Below, one piece after another: positions 1 to 10,788 of a stretch of 64,000 nucleotides of DNA. Under the pieces are notes generated by a model. It made no database searches. It saw only the letters and a program-made list of their open reading frames with translations, and was not told where the DNA came from. Within the stretch, counting starts at the first letter, position 1; each line of letters opens with the position of its first letter. The position numbers were made by a program, and so were the translations under genes. This DNA is from Opisthorchis felineus (taxonomy: Eukaryota; Platyhelminthes; Trematoda; Opisthorchiida; Opisthorchiidae): contig SJOL01008821.1 of the NCBI GenBank assembly GCA_004794785.1, forward strand, positions 1,164,193 through 1,228,192, given 5' to 3'.

Positions 1-960
1 GCTTGTTCAGGGAAATAATGAGCAAACAGTTTCCCGTGAAGACTTTTGTGATGGGCAAACTGGTGGCTTAAATGCGAGGGGCGAGAGTGGTGTTCCGCTG
101 TGATGTCATTTTGTGCTACTTCCATATTAGAAGAGCTATCAGAAACAACTTATGTATCATATAACACCAATGTATTTTTGGCCACAGACACACCGCGAAC
201 AGCCGGCACATATTCCACCGCATGGCTTGCCTGAGCAATGCCGTACAGTTGGCTCCTCGTTTATCATAATGCTAGCACACATTCCGAAAAGATCTGCAAC
301 TGCTGCGCCACACATCTTACGGCCTACTGGTTGTACATTGCCCGCAAATGGGCTGTGCACGCACAATCTGGGATGATCCATTTTGGTAACGTGACCAACA
401 ACCGTCTGGAGGACACAAATGGTCCGCTAAAAAACCGGGTGCACCACTCAGACACACTGGGGCATATCGTACAGTAGGCGCTTCGAGTGGCTCATGCGAG
501 AATATGAGATGCATAGTTCATACCACTGCGGCCGGCTGGAAGTTCTGGAGAGCGACGCCTGTGCCCTGAACGTTGCCTGCCGAATGATCACGCATGCGTG
601 CTCCCCCTTTTTGAAGCACTTGGGACCGGGATCCCCAAGGCTGTACAATCGTAGTGTTGGAACAAACAAGGTGAAGTCAATCTACGTTAACTAACTTGTA
701 GTTCCTGGTGAAAACATCCAGGCGCTCCCGGACGGTTGACATCTGCGCTGGAGAATGCACGTGCCCCTACTACCGGGCTATCTGACTTCCCTGCATCCAT
801 TTGTTTTCTGTATTTAGAGACCGGTCGGTTTCAAGCAGTAAGAAACATTCTTCATAGATGTTTTTTCGGGTTGCTTCCCCATCCACCAACGGTGGCTGTC
901 GGATTACAACCTACCCGCACAAGGTATACGCCTTACGCCTCCTCCCAAGTCACCGCCAAC
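1..960. other. No recognisable gene at the left edge
   Basis: Only short open frames are seen on both strands and none carries a motif I recognise. A phrase of the type 'gtacagttggc/gtacagtaggc' recurs near 243 and 470, hinting at old duplicated sequence. It may belong to a repeat that continues outside the window. Confidence 0.4.
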
Positions 961-1327
961 AGCTTTCGACGGCCTGTGTAAATTAACAAACCGAGAGGTG
1001 GATGAGCTCCTCGAGCTGGAGCCCAGGAAGTTCACAGTCGTCAGTGGGCAGCTGATTGTTCACAGGTAAATCCTGCTCCGCCAAGACTCGACGTTTGTGA
1101 CTATCGGCCTGCCGTCAGAGGAGACAACACCATGGCCCAGATGGCGTTATAGTGAGGCAGACTTGGGCTTTTGCGTTCTTTGTGACCGCGCGACCAGTAT
1201 TAGTGACCGCTTGTATGTAACGGATCGCGTATCATATCACGCCGACTGTTATGGTGGTGAACCTTGCCCGCTGTGCGGTGATACTCTGTTTTTCCCCTCG
1301 AGTGTCGCCGCCTCCGAGGGGACCTAA
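961..1327 (+). pseudogene. Coding-like stretch with a LIM-like Cys/His pattern
   Basis: Two adjacent open pieces read like protein. The first (about 981-1066) gives LTNREVDELLELEPRKF and ends at a GT. The second (1097-1327) carries C-x2-C, then H-x2-C about 20 residues later (YHADC), then C-x2-C (CPLC), with the phrase ISDR after the first Cys pair as in LIM domains. The spacing between HADC and CPLC is longer than the two residues of a true LIM finger, and the frame stops at 1325. It could be a stray exon of a LIM protein, a retroelement zinc finger or a relic. I see no neighbouring exons that join it in phase. Confidence 0.27.
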
Positions 1328-1400
1328 TTGTTACTTATGCCCTATTTGAACAAGGTTTCGCCAACAGGTTTTTCACCGTTGAGCCAGCAAACACACGGAG

Positions 1401-1604
1401 GGACATGGTAAGAAGATTTTCAAGCTCAGAGCCAACACTTTTATCAGGCAAAATGTGTTCTCATTTCGTGTAGTAGCTGCGTGGAATTACCTTCCTCCGA
1501 CAGTTGTTCACGCTCCTTCTAGAACCCGGTTCAAAGCACTATTAGACACTTTCCTATGCGAGTTCTCGTGCTGGCAAGCATACTGCCCCACGCTGAGAAC
1601 TTAA
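1401..1604 (+). pseudogene. CR1/jockey-like LINE reverse transcriptase C-terminus (relic)
   Basis: The frame from 1401 to the TAA at 1602-1604 carries the hallmark end of CR1/jockey-type LINE proteins: [14 protein letters not shown], then [17 protein letters not shown], then VVHAPSRTRFKALLD. This matches the family pattern 'R-x-FFS-x-RVV-x-x-WN-x-LP followed by F-K-x-x-L-D'. A stop at 1380-1382 cuts the frame upstream and no RT core is visible nearby, so this is a 5'-truncated, dead copy. Confidence 0.75.
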
Positions 1605-3861
1605 AAAGCAGTGCTACAACCTTTTTTCGCTTGTGCCTTTCAGGTGAACGACAACCGCAGAAAGACAGGAACACAACCGACCCGGGAAACTTGGGTAAAA
1701 GCCTCGATCCTGTGTATCAATCCGTGAATCCGTGAAAGCTTGTCTTAAATCTGAGTCCGCGAATGCATAATTTATTCTCGGGGCCTGGCCCCCAACCCGT
1801 TCGGAAAACGCACAGGTGTGCTGGATAACCGGTCCTCAAAGAGGACATCATATGATGTTAGCCTGAAGCCAAGCACAGAATTCCGGCACAGTGTGTCCCG
1901 GAAGTTTTCGTTTGTCAGCGCTTTCGGTTCCAAGAAGAAGCTAACCGACTGCCGTCAGTTGAGGCCTAATACTAAGACTAACGGTGTACAGCACTAGTTA
2001 TAGGAAAGAGACGGCAATGATTTCATGTGACTCATGCAGGGCCAATTACCTGCAAACTGTTCGTCTGTTGATGAGACCCCATTCATTTCATGCGTGTCTC
2101 GTATTTCTTAAGGCCCTATAGTCAGTAGGCACCAGACCGCAAGAAATTACGCAATGCGAATCAGTTGTTGAAGATGGCGCCGTCTAAACAGGCCTATACG
2201 AGACTGTCACCACTAAAGTGCTCCCTTGACAGGGTAGGTTTGTCAGCCGCATGCCTCATAGTGATATTTCGACAACCTAAATCACATCTTCGTCTGACTT
2301 AAAAACATCAATAGCCCGATAAACAATGCACACCGAGAAGGCCATACGCTTCTCGTAAGGAAATATGTACCAATTAAAAAGGCCAATAAAACTCAACTTT
2401 TCATGTCGTACGAGTTGGACGTTCGACTTTTCCCGCTAGAGAAGAACGCGTACGCGTCGGCCAACCGATTAGTCATCGTGGACGCCTAGCCGCATGTTGG
2501 TCGTGTGCATCAGCTAAGTTCGTTCAGTTCTCCGCTATGATCGGCGACGTGATCGTCCTGGCATGCTCTGCCAGTTACAATAAAGAACTCTGCTGCAGTT
2601 TACCACCAAACTTGAAACACGTGCACAAGTCATCAACATCTGCAAGCAATACATTCTCCCAACTTCACACGAGTTATCCGAAAAGATTGAATGTACCTGC
2701 CACCATGATTACTCGGAATAGCAATCACCGAGGTCAGTCTAGAGATATAAATAGCAAAGATTATTAACAGGAGTGGCGTTTTCGTGTATTTTGAGTCCAC
2801 AAGCGCAATGAGGATTCTAGAAGGCTCACTGAATTGCTTAAACCACAGCACTATCCGCAACTTCCGTCCATTGTGAGTGACTAACGTTTTATCGCAATTC
2901 GCGATATCTTATTACATTGAGCACTGTTTTCACAGTCTATATTGATTGCTGACCCTGAAGATTCGCTCACCTAAACAAATCACCCATACAGATAATTTGT
3001 GGGACAGTTCATTAGACGCAGATATTCTTTGCCATTAAGTAGTAATCTTGAAAACCTCGTAGTTTTCGAGAATTCAATTCCAGATTGCGCATACGAATCG
3101 GTGCTCCGCGCCATCCGTCTGTAGACGTGGCGGAAGATTTCATGGATACGTTGGTTTCCCCACTTTTCTTCTGCGTAAATATATTTAAAAATTTTTTGGA
3201 GATATACTTGACCGATGAATACGTAGTACTTTCCGTGCAAACTTAAAACAGACCAGGCATTCGTGGCTTACGTGCGAAGAGGTTTTCTACTTTGCAGGAG
3301 GCCCCCCAAAAGACAACGCCACGGCCGGGGAGGTCGTCGAAGCTGGTAATGTTAGTGACATTTTTATGACCGGTAACACCGCCCGTTCCATGTGACCGGT
3401 GATGTTTTACCTTTGCTGATATAATGACTCCTCGGTGGTGCCATCCTACCACCTGCACCACAACGAACCAATAAGCAAGTTCCTTTTTGACACGCCCTCC
3501 GTCAACCGATGCCTGACAAGCGGACTGCCAAATCCGTGTTCGGATGTGTCATATTGCAGTACCATTGTCACGCAAATCAAGCCATTTGGAAGTGCGCACG
3601 TTCCGTGGACGGGTTTTCATCTCTCTTGCAGACTATTTCCAACCGCAGCAGACAGATATTTCACCTAATGGTCCGACTGGATAACGCGGTTGACTACAGA
3701 ACTAGTCACCAAATAATAATGGCGTAAATTTCACAGTGATTTTAAAATTCTGCAGAGAACGGACACCGGTTTTGTCTCATATTTATGCGTTCACAAGCTC
3801 CATACCACTCGCGGGTGAGCCGTCCATGCGTGGCGCGAGTTCGTTTACAGCATATCTCACG
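1605..3861. other. Unassigned intergenic sequence
   Basis: I find no supported gene. A minus-strand frame at 3243-3461 may be trailing sequence of the Gypsy relic that follows, because its minus-strand position is downstream of the integrase, but no domain confirms this. The rest holds only short frames without motifs. Confidence 0.4.
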
Positions 3862-4350
3862 TCAAACGCCAATATTATGAGCCGAAACCATGGGTTTTGA
3901 ACTTTCCGAAAGGACGTCCTCACCTGGAGTTCTTATGTGAGCTCTGCTGGTGTGTGTTCGAAGTTCTCTTTGGCATCTCCGTGCTGAATAGAACTGGAAG
4001 TCGTGCCTCCGTTCATGATGGGGCGATGCCAGACGCATACGCCGAAGTCTTTGTCCACCGGCTGGACGTTCCACAGGGTCGTTAGCGTCCGGATGACGGG
4101 CAGCCGTTTGAATCCTATGGTTACGAAGATCACGGTGAAACAGTTAAGTACTGAATAATCACAGATTGGGCCGTCGTCAGTTGTTACAGCGGCAAGTCAG
4201 CCATAAGTGGCTGCGTAGCTTTCAACTAATGCTAGACACACGGTCACAATCGAGAAGCCGGACATGGAATAACCTCTGGCCAAACATCAGAATGCTAGGC
4301 ACAAGTCAGCGAATGGCTGGGCTTCTTTGAAGGGGGCGGTCCAACGATAT

Positions 4351-4680
4351 CTAGGTGAACTTAACTAGAGGGCGCATTGTGCTCCCCGAAGGGGCCAGGA
4401 GAGCTAGCCTTATGACGTGAGGTTTAAAGTTTCTGCACTCCAAGCAACTGCGGACCCACTGACAGTCTTGGTGGCTGATTTCAGGCCAAATAATGGTCTG
4501 GGTGGCTAACCGGACAAGTACACTGCTGGCGATGCTAGAAAGATCGTCCAGGAAGTCCAAGACTGTGTATGACCCGCTTCTTGGTGCCTTCGGTAGCAGG
4601 GAAGCCGGCATCGTGTCACAGAAGACGGCGCCTTCATTGTTCGGGAGATGCATGGGCCATACGCTCGGAGAAGTACGCAA
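4351..4680 (-). pseudogene. Gypsy integrase zinc-binding fragment
   Basis: The segment VLVRLATQTIIWPEISHQDC followed by WVRSCLECRNFK matches the integrase HHCC region ('R-F-x-W-P-x-M-x-x-D-x-x-x-W-x-R-S-C-x-x-C-Q-x-x-K'). The His pair that should precede it is not clear. The DDE core is not seen downstream, where the frame is broken. Confidence 0.65.
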
Positions 4681-4985
4681 CAGAGCTAGCTGAACCCCTG
4701 CTTTATCAAGACGGGATAAACCATCTGTTTATGGTCCATTTAAGGTCGACCATTAACGGCACTGGTGCGTGACAAACCACCTGGGATGGCAGCAACAGCC
4801 GAAAATGTGCCTGACATCACTGGTGGGTAGCGGGATAAAGATGAAATATCAAACCTCCTGAGGGGAAAACCTGCGCGTAAAAAGTGAGGGAACGTGAGAT
4901 GTTCACATGTTCAGTGGATATTGCGACTGACCCGCCTTCAACAGTGTGTTGGAAGTGCCGTACACGTTATTAAACGGCAGGTAGC

Positions 4986-5270
4986 TCATGGCAAACCATT
5001 CCGCAGTGTTTTCCGCCCATGAAAGTTTTCCAGAAGAAAACTTAAGCGAATCCAAGAATCATTGGGATGCTGTTGAAGCACTCCGCTTGCGGCATTCTGA
5101 GTGTCAATGTTGATGCCCAGCGGCGATGACGGGTCTTGATGACGAAACACAGCGTGTTGGATGGCAACAGTTTCAACCGCTTTGAAGGTGGCCAATGTGG
5201 CTTTGGTGACCAAAATCTCTTTTGGGTTTCCCCTTAAGCGATCCGTTGGCGTGCCGGTGATCGATGACAA
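4986..5270 (-). pseudogene. Gypsy RNase H fragment
   Basis: The minus-strand frame reads SPLGINIDTQNAASGVLQQ, matching the RNase H entry of Ty3/Gypsy pol ('L-x-x-D-A-S-x-x-A-x-G-x-V-L-Q-Q'); the usual Asp-Ala is Asp-Thr here. It lies directly downstream of the RT piece. Confidence 0.62.
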
Positions 5271-5474
5271 TCTTGTCCCCTACGGACTTGAAGACAGAGG
5301 AGTTGACCAAATGGCCCAGGAAGTACGGGTAATTTCACCCAACTTAGCACATGGGAAGACCTACGATGACGCCGTTTGTATACTTCGAAGAGTTCATGTG
5401 GGAGCACCAGGTGCTGTGCAAGATCGGGTCAACTTCCAACTGTCAAGCATGCATGAGTGAGCATAGCCCCTTCC

Positions 5475-6023
5475 CTAGGAGATAGAGTTGGTAGACGGTT
5501 GAGAAGGCCGAAACGCCTTGCTCAAACCCAATGTCATTCGAGGACATTTCAAGAGGGCCAATGGTATGGCGATAACCGCATTCTTGATACACCGAGGTGC
5601 CACAGGCCCCTGGCCATAAGCGTGCACCAGATATATATTTGTTGAAGACAGTGACAGTAAAGGTATGTACATGAAGGATCGGGTACCAATCAGGGACAGT
5701 GGCCCTGGAGGATGCCCTCTAATTCGCACACTGTTGCAACTCAGTGGAGTCCTTCTTGGGAACCGTATGCGGGAGAGAAGCCTACGGTTTTTGCGGGTGG
5801 GCAGCCGATACCGCCAACCTGCATCTGGTTGAATTTGGACGTTGCAGCACTCAGTTGGCCTTGGACGGAGCCTCGAAGAAGCGCGCACACTAAGGGGTCT
5901 CGCGTGTTGATAGGGGGTGCTGCCAGCGAAGTGACATAGAATATTCCCCAAAGACTGCGTGAGGCCGTGAAAACCGTTGAATAATTTTAGGCACAATCGG
6001 CCAGCACGGTTAACCGGTGGCAC
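5475..6023 (-). pseudogene. Gypsy reverse transcriptase fragment (broken)
   Basis: The recognisable RT phrase lies at the low-coordinate end of this frame (IYLVHAYGQGPVAP, then AVIAIPLALLKC and RMTLGLSKAF). The start of the same frame does not resemble RT, so the frame has shifted within it. No YxDD box was found in a clean frame. Confidence 0.6.
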
Positions 6024-6173
6024 TAAGGAGCATGCGGATAAGCGTACATCAGGGTAACCACGAGTGAATTTCGCGTGACTGATAACGATGCCAATCGTCG
6101 ACCAAGATGCTGAAATGCTCTAGGATGTAAGTGCCGATAGTTGGCATAGAAATATGTGTGACGACCAAGGTCC

Positions 6174-6620
6174 ATGACTGGCGTTGAGGGGGTTTGTCCT
6201 CTATGGTCATGGCTTTTCTTCCCTGCACACGAACTCTTGGCTCGGAGGTACGTCAGTGGCTGCCAGTTCCACCCCTTTCAGAACATCACACCGTCCAACT
6301 ATGCCGACAGCTCCAGTATAATAGCCAACCTGGATGTCCCAAAAGCTTTTGACCAGGTTCCTCACGCATCCCCGCTGCAGAAACTTAGTTCTGTTGGCAC
6401 CTTTGTGTCCTTATTTCAGTGGTTCAACCCGTACTTATCTGACAGTACACAGCTAACACAAATCGACGACAAATAGTCATCTCCGCTATCGATCACTAAT
6501 TGAGTCATTCAGAGGAGGGTTCTAGGCCCCATCCTCTCCCTACTCGATGGCCATGATATTTTCGGGGCCCTATCCAAGGCAAACTTCCTCTTTGCAGACC
6601 ACAAAAATCATTTACGTATT
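6174..6620 (+). pseudogene. LINE reverse transcriptase core fragment
   Basis: From about 6313 the + strand reads IIANLDVPKAFDQVPHASPL and then KLSSVGTF...WFNPYLSDSTQ, the well-known LINE RT block 'D-x-S-K-A-F-D-x-V-x-H ... L-L-x-W-x-x-x-Y-L-x-x-R-x-Q'. A stop follows at 6476. In another frame a 'V-L-G-P-I-L-S-L-L' phrase and then LFADH (normally FADD) appear near 6515-6605. Frame breaks and the FADD change show it is dead. Confidence 0.7.
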
Positions 6621-8242
6621 TCCCCCCTTTGTTAAAACTCTTGGCTTTCACCGAAATATATCGGCGCAATGATGACAAACACTGCCATTTCAAGTCTGAT
6701 GGCACATACCCAACTATTCCCCTTCTACCCCTGACTGTGCTCTCTCACTCACTCGTTCCATTGCCTGCTACTATAAACAACTTTTTTTACCCGCCCGCAG
6801 TCGCCTCTGGAACGAGTTCGTTCAAATTAGCTGAATCTTTCGTCCGGATCTAACCATCTTAGTGGACTAACGGTTTGTGCTCCCCAAAAAACAATTATTT
6901 TCCCAACAGTTCGCATTCTGTCCATCGCGTCAGCACCAGCTCAATATACCATGGAATTTTACACCCGACTCCGGTCCAACAGCGACGCCATCGAGTCCAT
7001 TCAGTTTCACTATACAATAAGATATTCAAGCTATCATATACCTGCATTGCGACCACCTACACTTTTTGTGACCCTGGCCATAAACCCAACTGTCCAAGGC
7101 CACGTGGCCTCAGCAATGGTTTATTTTTTAGTGCAAACTGACCGACCGGATCACCGCAACACTGCTTTTCTAACAGATCTATTGTTCTGATCCCTCAATT
7201 TCCGCATTTTTCAGTTCCCTTATCAAGTACCAGGCCGAATGCCTTAGTTTTGCCTTCCCCTGATGTGGTGTATCCCGCCACCTCCAAGCAGTAACGGTTT
7301 GATTTTACTTAAGCTTGATATGTTAGATAGGAAAGGATAGGAATAGCCCTAATAACTGTGATACTCTATCCTCGGTGTCCGCTGCTGTTTGATCATGCCA
7401 GTTTAGGCATGACCGCATCTGCGTCGGATAATGCCCACTCTCTGTGTGATTGCCCCGTTTCCGCGCAATCCTGAGTACCCACAAATCTCATCAGTCATGT
7501 TTGTGTTCTGACTGTACCAGTATGATCATTCCTGACGGTATGCCGCCCACTAGCTGGGAACCAACATCATCATTATTACTATTACACAGACTGATTCGCA
7601 GAGCAAATGACTATGGTATAAGCTTCTCTTCATCCAGCTTCTCCCTCCCAGCTGACGCGTTCACAATTATTGTCAACTCCGTTGCACATTCAACAGAAAG
7701 CAAAGACCTTAGTCTCAGGTACTCTTGTAACCTTAGCCGCTCCGAAGTAGTCCAGTTCCAGGTCCCACCACGCATGCAGGCTCTCCTTTCTAATAGTGCG
7801 CTCCTTTCAACTTAGAGACACAAAGACCGCAATTTTTAGGCAATGCGTGCGATCAGCCATGAAATACTGTCCTGAATCATCTTTTCTTTGTACCAAAGGT
7901 TCCAGTGCGTATTCAGAAAAACGTTGTTCCTCAGTCCAGCTCTATTTTCTACCGCTCCCGTTGCATCGTCTTGGGTCTTGAACTACTACAGCTCAGAGGA
8001 TTTACGTCAAATCTAACTCCCCTACAACGCCTGTTTTACCAAAAAGCTTTTATAGCATAGGCTAGGCCAAGCAAAAATTCCCGCTCCCGCTATAAATTTC
8101 GTAACTTTAGCAACCTCTTAGTTTGCCCGCCAGCTGGCACTAACCTACGCCACTATTCCTCCCAAGTTTCTAGACCTGTATCTGGAACAGACTCCCCGAA
8201 CATTTTCGAAATAGCGCACGCCATCCTACTTAGTCGCAGCCT
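6621..8242. other. Unassigned sequence between LINE relics
   Basis: Open frames occur on the + strand (6629-6853, 6951-7190, 7450-7815), but none shows a conserved motif. It may be the 3' part of the + strand LINE, since the orientation agrees, but nothing confirms it. The stretch is pyrimidine-rich on the + strand. Confidence 0.35.
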
Positions 8243-8272
8243 ATGGATAACCTACTTACTTTGAAGCTGCTG

Positions 8273-8518
8273 CTACCCTACTTGATACCTAACCACTCCA
8301 CAATCTCCTCTACGTACGCCGTAGGGTGGAATGACTTTGGTCAGTTCATCCAAAAACTCCTGCGTCTTCATTTCCAAGACGAGAACGATATCGTCCGTAC
8401 ATTGCAGATCGAGAGGTATGTTGTCAGTAAATATTTGACCACCAGGGTTTTGAAGAATTCCCAGCGTTCGCCTCATATGCTCGTCGATAACAAAAATAAG
8501 TAGCAACGGAGAGAGCAT
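8273..8518 (-). pseudogene. LINE A RT palm
   Basis: MLSPLLLIFVIDEHM followed by LDLQCTDDIVLVLEM is the RT segment 'L-S-P-L-L-F-x-x-x-x-(E/D) ... L-x-Y-A-D-D-I-x-L-L'. The metal-binding Asp pair is kept, but Tyr-Ala is replaced by Cys-Thr. Confidence 0.72.
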
Positions 8519-8523
8519 ACTAA

Positions 8524-8889
8524 CGATATTGCCTCAGGTAAGTTCTCGGTCTGAGCCTTTCAACGCAGCGTTTATTGGGTTAAAGGAGCACCAAAGGTGA
8601 ACAGCCCAAAACCAGACCAAAAATACATGTACAGTGCGTCGTATATAAACTGCATGAGGCTAAAACTGTCTAGAATTTCCCACTTTCTGGACGGGGTATT
8701 GACAACCGGCACTCGGCTAATACTGGATAATGGTTGGCTATTTGGTGCACACTTTCGGCCAATCAGAGATCGCATTGATGATTGACCGGCAATCGGTTCG
8801 ATCTTCTGGCCAATCACATGCGGATTAGGCTCCTTGTCCGTAGCAGAGCCCAACTACGAGTGTAAAGAGGCTTTGGTTTGGGATTCCGC
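8524..8889 (-). repeat. Insert inside LINE A RT with promoter-like motifs
   Basis: The RT reading stops making sense after SGVRQGCP (about 8903) and resumes at LSPLLLIF (about 8513). The intervening roughly 370 bp has the five bases CTAAC at both edges (8520-8524 and 8890-8894). On the minus strand it holds two ATTGG (inverted CCAAT) boxes near 8810 and 8760 and a TTTATATA box near 8645. Size, 5-bp direct repeat and motif order suggest a solo LTR, but the edges lack clean TG...CA ends, so the class is open. Confidence 0.42.
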
Positions 8890-9008
8890 CTAACAGAGGT
8901 TGGACACCCTTGACGGACACCGCTTTTTGTGCCAAAGCTTTTGGAAAGCTCTTTGTATGCCATAACACTCCCTGAACTATGAGAATACCAAGGACGTATT
9001 ATGTTCAC
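8814..9008 (-). pseudogene. LINE A RT, segment before the insert
   Basis: The frame reads WYSHSSGSVMAYKEL, FGTKSGVRQGCP, the LINE block that normally runs straight into 'LSPxLFN'. After GCP the reading becomes unrelated, which marks the insert edge. Confidence 0.68.
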
Positions 9009-9156
9009 GAAATTCCCGGGTAGTCGTGTTGAGGAAAATGGACCGCTCAGCCGATTTGAATGTCCCTTGGAAATCCAGGAATATTAAAACTGTGTCATTC
9101 ATACGTATGGCGTTCTAGAAACTAAAGGAATGTGGAGGTTCGGTTAATGCAACCCC

Positions 9157-9423
9157 CTACCGGACAGGAATCTCGCTTGCTGCCCTTGGGTCAGTGGTTA
9201 ACGAACTACCCAACTGAGTGGCAGCGGCTGGCCACAAGAATTGTTCGAAGTGCTCGGCCCAGCGGCCGAAGCGTCCTTTTTGAAAGAGGGTCGCACAGCT
9301 TTGATACTTGGTGGCTCCACTCACTGTATGTTTACGGGGATCGGTTTCATGAATCAACCGAAATAATCCTTGGGCATTCCCGGTTTTCTGCGCTACCACC
9401 ATTTCCGCAAATACACAGGTCAA
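9157..9423 (-). pseudogene. LINE A linker between endonuclease and RT
   Basis: GNAQGLFRLIHETDPRK and FGRWAEHFEQFLWP match the connector found in EEP-type LINE polyproteins of flukes ('G-N-x-R-x-L-F-x-L-I-R-x-T-G ... R-W-A-E-H-F'). The segment ends in unrelated reading at the low-coordinate side. Confidence 0.65.
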
Positions 9424-9799
9424 CTGGGATCAACAGTCGACACCCACGCCCACCTTCGCTTGACGTCTAATAATTCGTCGGGCCAACTATGTTTAGGACA
9501 ACCTCCCGAGATTCAACTAGTGCCACGGTTCTGTCTGATATCCAGTGATTCAGCGGATCTGATAGCGCCCTGCCACAGGCAAAACATTCGGCACTGTGTA
9601 AGATTGTGGCGATCTCGTTCAAAGGCTGATTTACATACGACGGTGGAGCGACTGGGAGATAGCGCGCGGGTAGAATCTACACAAGCGTTCCAGGGGAAGC
9701 AACGGACAGATTTTCATCCACGCCATCGGTTACTGATGGCGATGTGGTCAATTTGGGTTCGTGGCTGGCATGCTGTTGGAGGATATCATGTCAGATGAC

Positions 9800-10027
9800 T
9801 TAGGTTATTTCGGAAGTTGATACTGCATAAAAGCAGTCTGCGGTCAACACAAAGCTGAAGTAATTCTTCGCCGTTGTCCGTACGCACCGAGTCCTATCCA
9901 TGTCGACCACCTAATTGAGTCTCAGATGCGCCAAGCCCACCCGCTTGTGCATTCAGATCTCCGGCAACCACAACCATATGTGGGCTTTTAGCCGGCTGTA
10001 ACAGGTCAATTGAGGCGTCACAAAAGT
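9800..10027 (-). pseudogene. LINE A endonuclease, middle part
   Basis: The minus strand reads SPHMVVVAGDLNAQAGGLG, where GDLNA is the EEP catalytic Asp/Asn step, then RTDNGEELLQLC. The high-coordinate side reads QAPSD...NFCDASIDLLQ when the SINE at 10039-10237 is skipped, so the frame was open before the SINE arrived. Confidence 0.72.
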
Positions 10028-10038
10028 TGTCCGACGGT

Positions 10039-10237
10039 TAGGTTATATATTATATTTATCGTTCAGCTGTCGCACCCTTTCGGTGCCTAGCTGCCATGCC
10101 ACGCGAAGGAAGAACGAGAGCTGACTTCCAGGTTGCCCAAGCCTAGGCAGGAGAAGTCGTGATGCATAAGTCGGGTTCGAACCACGGACCTTCAGGTCAG
10201 TAAATTCGCGCTCTAAACACTGAGCCATCTTGCCCCA
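10039..10237 (-). repeat. tRNA-derived SINE, copy A, with 11-bp target-site duplication
   Basis: Read on the minus strand it starts GGGGCAAGATGGCTCAGTG (A-box-like TGGCTCAGTG), carries GGTTCGAACCC (perfect RNA polymerase III B box), then a unique body and an AT-rich tail (ATAAATATAATATAT). The 11-bp direct repeat TGTCCGACGGT flanks it at 10028-10038 and 10238-10248. It sits inside the LINE A endonuclease and is therefore younger than that LINE. Other copies of the family lie at 36012-36204, 23585-23649 and 11619-11656/15211-15350. Confidence 0.9.
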
Positions 10238-10379
10238 TGTCCGACGGTGCCTGAGCTACAGTTGGTTGGGGCTTAAGCAGACACGACAAACCGACAGCGA
10301 TCAACTTCCCGCTGGTGAGACACCCTACCGGACGTTGCCAGACAAAACACATGGCGGTGACCATCAACGGTTATCCGAT

Positions 10380-10672
10380 CATCAATGCTCTTTTCGCCCG
10401 ATACCGACCCCTGCACATCCTGCCGCAGCGGCCTCTAGTTCGCCAGAGGTGCGCATCCGGAATCGAGCGGAGAGTGATGAACCAGTTAGCTCAGCCACTG
10501 TGTTTGCATCTATAATTCTTGTTTCCTTTGAGCAGTGAAGATCCGTTTTATGCAAATCAAGTGGGCAGGCAAGAGCAGTCCATTGTTTTGCTTGCTTCAC
10601 AGTGTGAGCAAATGTGGAGAATAAGCGATAGTACCCATCTTCGACATGGGGGCTCGTGAGTGGGATGATCAT
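10380..10672 (-). pseudogene. LINE A endonuclease, N-terminal part
   Basis: DLHKTDLHCSKETRIID followed by GCAGVGIG matches the EEP endonuclease start ('D-I-x-C-x-x-E-T-R-I-x-D ... G-x-A-G-V-G-I'). The catalytic Glu of the SETRI motif is present as KETRI. The frame ends at about 10382 and the protein continues in another frame, so it is broken. Confidence 0.68.
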
Positions 10673-10788
10673 AGTGGGATCCCCCTGACTCTAGGTGTAC
10701 GCAGATTCTCGGGATCACTTTTCCTCTGTGGGTCTATGGTGGCTTGTGTAGCATTGATTCGATAGCAGAGAGCGGAATTCCGCATCAT

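Larger units (their letters stand above)
3862..6023 (-). mobile_element. Degenerate Ty3/Gypsy pol relic (RT - RNase H - integrase)
   Basis: On the minus strand three pieces appear in the correct Gypsy order. RT is at 6023-5475 (IYLVHAYGQGPVAP followed by a RMTLGLSKA-like phrase, compare family 'L-x-R-A-Y-x-Q-I-P-V' and 'R-M-P-F-G-L'). RNase H is at 5270-4986 (SPLGINIDTQNAASGVLQQ, then a SFLLENF phrase like the 'FFSRKL' step). The integrase zinc-binding end is at 4680-4351 (IIWPEISHQDCQWVRSCLEC). A possible integrase tail lies at 4074-3862. Stops and frame changes separate all the pieces, so the copy is dead. I cannot see LTRs around it. Confidence 0.72.
8273..10672 (-). mobile_element. Non-LTR retrotransposon with EEP endonuclease and RT (LINE A, broken)
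   Basis: On the minus strand, from high to low coordinates, I see: an endonuclease entry (about 10580-10400: DLHCSKETRIID, then GCAGVGIG); the endonuclease middle (about 10027-9800: VVVAGDLNAQAGGLGASE, then RTDNGEELLQLC); the linker that precedes RT (9423-9157: GNAQGLFRLIHET and FGRWAEHFEQF); then RT (9008-8814: WYSHSSGSVMAYKEL and SGVRQGCP; 8518-8273: MLSPLLLIFVIDEHMRR and CTDDIVLVLEM). The YADD box is CTDD. A SINE at 10039-10237 and a roughly 370-bp insert near 8520-8890 interrupt it. The 3' part after the RT palm is missing. Confidence 0.78.
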
